Shown here: one piece after another, positions 13,331 through 14,338 of the stretch
How positions within the stretch are numbered: position 1 is the stretch's first letter
How the letters are laid out: every line of letters starts with the position of its first letter
NCBI GenBank assembly: GCA_002314265.1
Contig: DCEW01000103.1
Span: 1-14,338, forward strand
Length of the DNA: 14,338 nucleotides
Reading direction: 5' to 3'
From: Flavobacteriales bacterium UBA1820
GTDB taxonomy: Bacteria > Bacteroidota > Bacteroidia > Flavobacteriales > UBA1820
Notes under the pieces: model-generated
The model's database searches: none
Told to the model about the DNA's origin: nothing
What the model saw: only the letters and a program-made list of their open reading frames with translations
Made by a program: the position numbers and the translations under genes

Positions 13331-14338
13331 TTAAAGATCCAGGCGATAGACATACACCCAGTCGAAATCCTCCAAAGGATTGCGGGCAAAGAGGTAGCGG
13401 TCATCCCGCGTAACCAGAATATCGATAGACGAGAGCCCCAACAAGAGTTCGCTCTGCAGCTTCCCGTCCTCCCACCGATACACCTGCACCTTGGCCTCCA
13501 GGATACTGGCCTGCCCCGTTTCGGGATCGACCTCCACCGTCGGGCGCGACACGTACAGATAACGGTCCGTCGCGGAGAAACCGGCGACGAACTCCCGGCG
13601 GGGTGCCTCGGCCATCGTTTCGAGACGGCTGGCCAAGTCCTGATCCAACGGCACGCCGGTCGAAGCCTCCAGGATCAGTTTCCCTTCGGGGGTCAGACGG
13701 TAAAAATCGACATGCGGCACCATCTGATAGACCATCGCCACCCGATCGCCCCGCACGACCAGATACGGGCAATTCCACCGAACCAATTCGATCAGCGTAC
13801 CACGGTCGGAATATTTCGCCTTCACCTTCGTAGGCAGTTCCAACGAATCGACCGTTTGTGCTTCCGTCCCCGGGCGGCACACGTAGAGCACCTCCTTTTC
13901 CTCTTTATTCTTTATTCGGATGTCCCCGACGAAACCATGCGGAAAAGGTCTTCTTAGGGAAAATCCCCGACCGTCGGAACGTATGGCCAAAGTGTCGGTC
14001 GACGTGAAAGCCTCCTGACCGACCCGGTAGGTACGAAACGTTGCCGGAGCGGTAAACCTCAACACCAGGGAGTCCGTATCGCCGTCGAACGCATTGAGCA
14101 TCTGCGTCGAAAGCATTTCACCCGGGCCGTTTCCCCTGCGTCCCCATGCGTAAAGGAAACGGAAATCCGGCAGGCTGTACACGTAAAACAGGCTGTCCAT
14201 TCTCAAGGTCTGTACGACGGCCTTCCCGGCGCTGACGGCCCACTGATGCGGGTTGATCACCTGGTGGATGGCGATGCTGTCGGCCGTCAAGGTCTGTACC
14301 GTCGGCTGGTCGTCCCCGCTGCGCGTCTGGCCGGCACA
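13331..14338 (-). CDS. Six-bladed beta-propeller lipoprotein, paralog (5' end outside the window)
   Basis: At least 335 codons are visible, and the frame is open to the right edge of the window. The first visible codon encodes Cys, followed by AGQTRSGDD, which looks like the start of a mature lipoprotein, so only the signal peptide seems to be missing. It shares long blocks with the neighbour, such as DSIAIHQ, QWAVSAGKAVVQ, DSLFYVYSLPDFRFLYAWG and RRGNGPGEM, and the ending LEDFDWVYVY. The two genes are a tandem duplication. A TTG at 14290 could be taken as a start, but the upstream residues match the paralog layout and the Cys makes a longer protein far more likely. The function is unknown. 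Confidence 0.88.
   Translation of the reverse strand, partial: CAGQTRSGDDQPTVQTLTADSIAIHQVINPHQWAVSAGKAVVQTLRMDSLFYVYSLPDFRFLYAWGRRGNGPGEMLSTQMLNAFDGDTDSLVLRFTAPATFRTYRVGQEAFTSTDTLAIRSDGRGFSLRRPFPHGFVGDIRIKNKEEKEVLYVCRPGTEAQTVDSLELPTKVKAKYSDRGTLIELVRWNCPYLVVRGDRVAMVYQMVPHVDFYRLTPEGKLILEASTGVPLDQDLASRLETMAEAPRREFVAGFSATDRYLYVSRPTVEVDPETGQASILEAKVQVYRWEDGKLQSELLLGLSSIDILVTRDDRYLFARNPLEDFDWVYVYRLDL

Overview
The window looks like a chromosomal segment of a Bacteroidota bacterium, most likely of the Rikenellaceae/Alistipes type. The evidence is a GC-rich coding sequence, A-rich ribosome-binding regions, several exact copies of the Bacteroidota -7 promoter element TAnnTTTG just upstream of genes, a fused DAHP synthase/chorismate mutase, and two lipoproteins of the six-bladed beta-propeller (BF3164-like) type. 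The genus is an inference; no rRNA or other marker gene is present.

Left part, all on the minus strand, read right to left. luxS (5103-5558) comes first. It is followed by an aromatic amino acid operon: prephenate dehydratase pheA, prephenate dehydrogenase tyrA, a GNAT acetyltransferase, and the fused DAHP synthase/chorismate mutase. The operon ends at a strong intrinsic terminator (1317-1372). Beyond it are a LOG-family protein and a low-molecular-weight protein tyrosine phosphatase, with their own -7 element and a terminator at 35-63.

The most striking element lies between luxS and pheA. A 29-codon leader peptide (4925-5014) has 9 aromatic residues among 11 consecutive codons (6 Phe and 4 Tyr in the whole peptide). 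A 13-nt stretch in its 3' half is perfectly complementary to the 5' arm of an intrinsic terminator that sits 18 nt before pheA. A weaker pairing joins the aromatic codons to the same 13-nt stretch. Together these give all four segments of a ribosome-mediated transcription attenuator that would sense both Phe and Tyr charging and control the whole operon. The genes make chorismate-derived precursors of exactly these two amino acids.

Middle part: a small AT-richer multispanning membrane protein of unknown function (5812-6282) and a left-handed-beta-helix O-acetyltransferase (6337-6945). Upstream is a likely operon of secreted proteins: a cupin-flavodoxin fusion, an alpha/beta-hydrolase lipoprotein with Cys at the nucleophile position, and an exported tandem carboxymuconolactone-decarboxylase-like protein. 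This operon is divergent from two tandem paralogous AraC-family regulators (10370-12159, plus strand). The 168-bp divergent intergenic region has a -7 element facing each way and an 18-bp dyad that is a candidate operator.

Right edge: two tandem paralogous beta-propeller lipoproteins on the minus strand. The rightmost is cut by the window exactly at what is probably its lipobox cysteine. No tRNA, rRNA, CRISPR array, insertion sequence or phage gene was seen.
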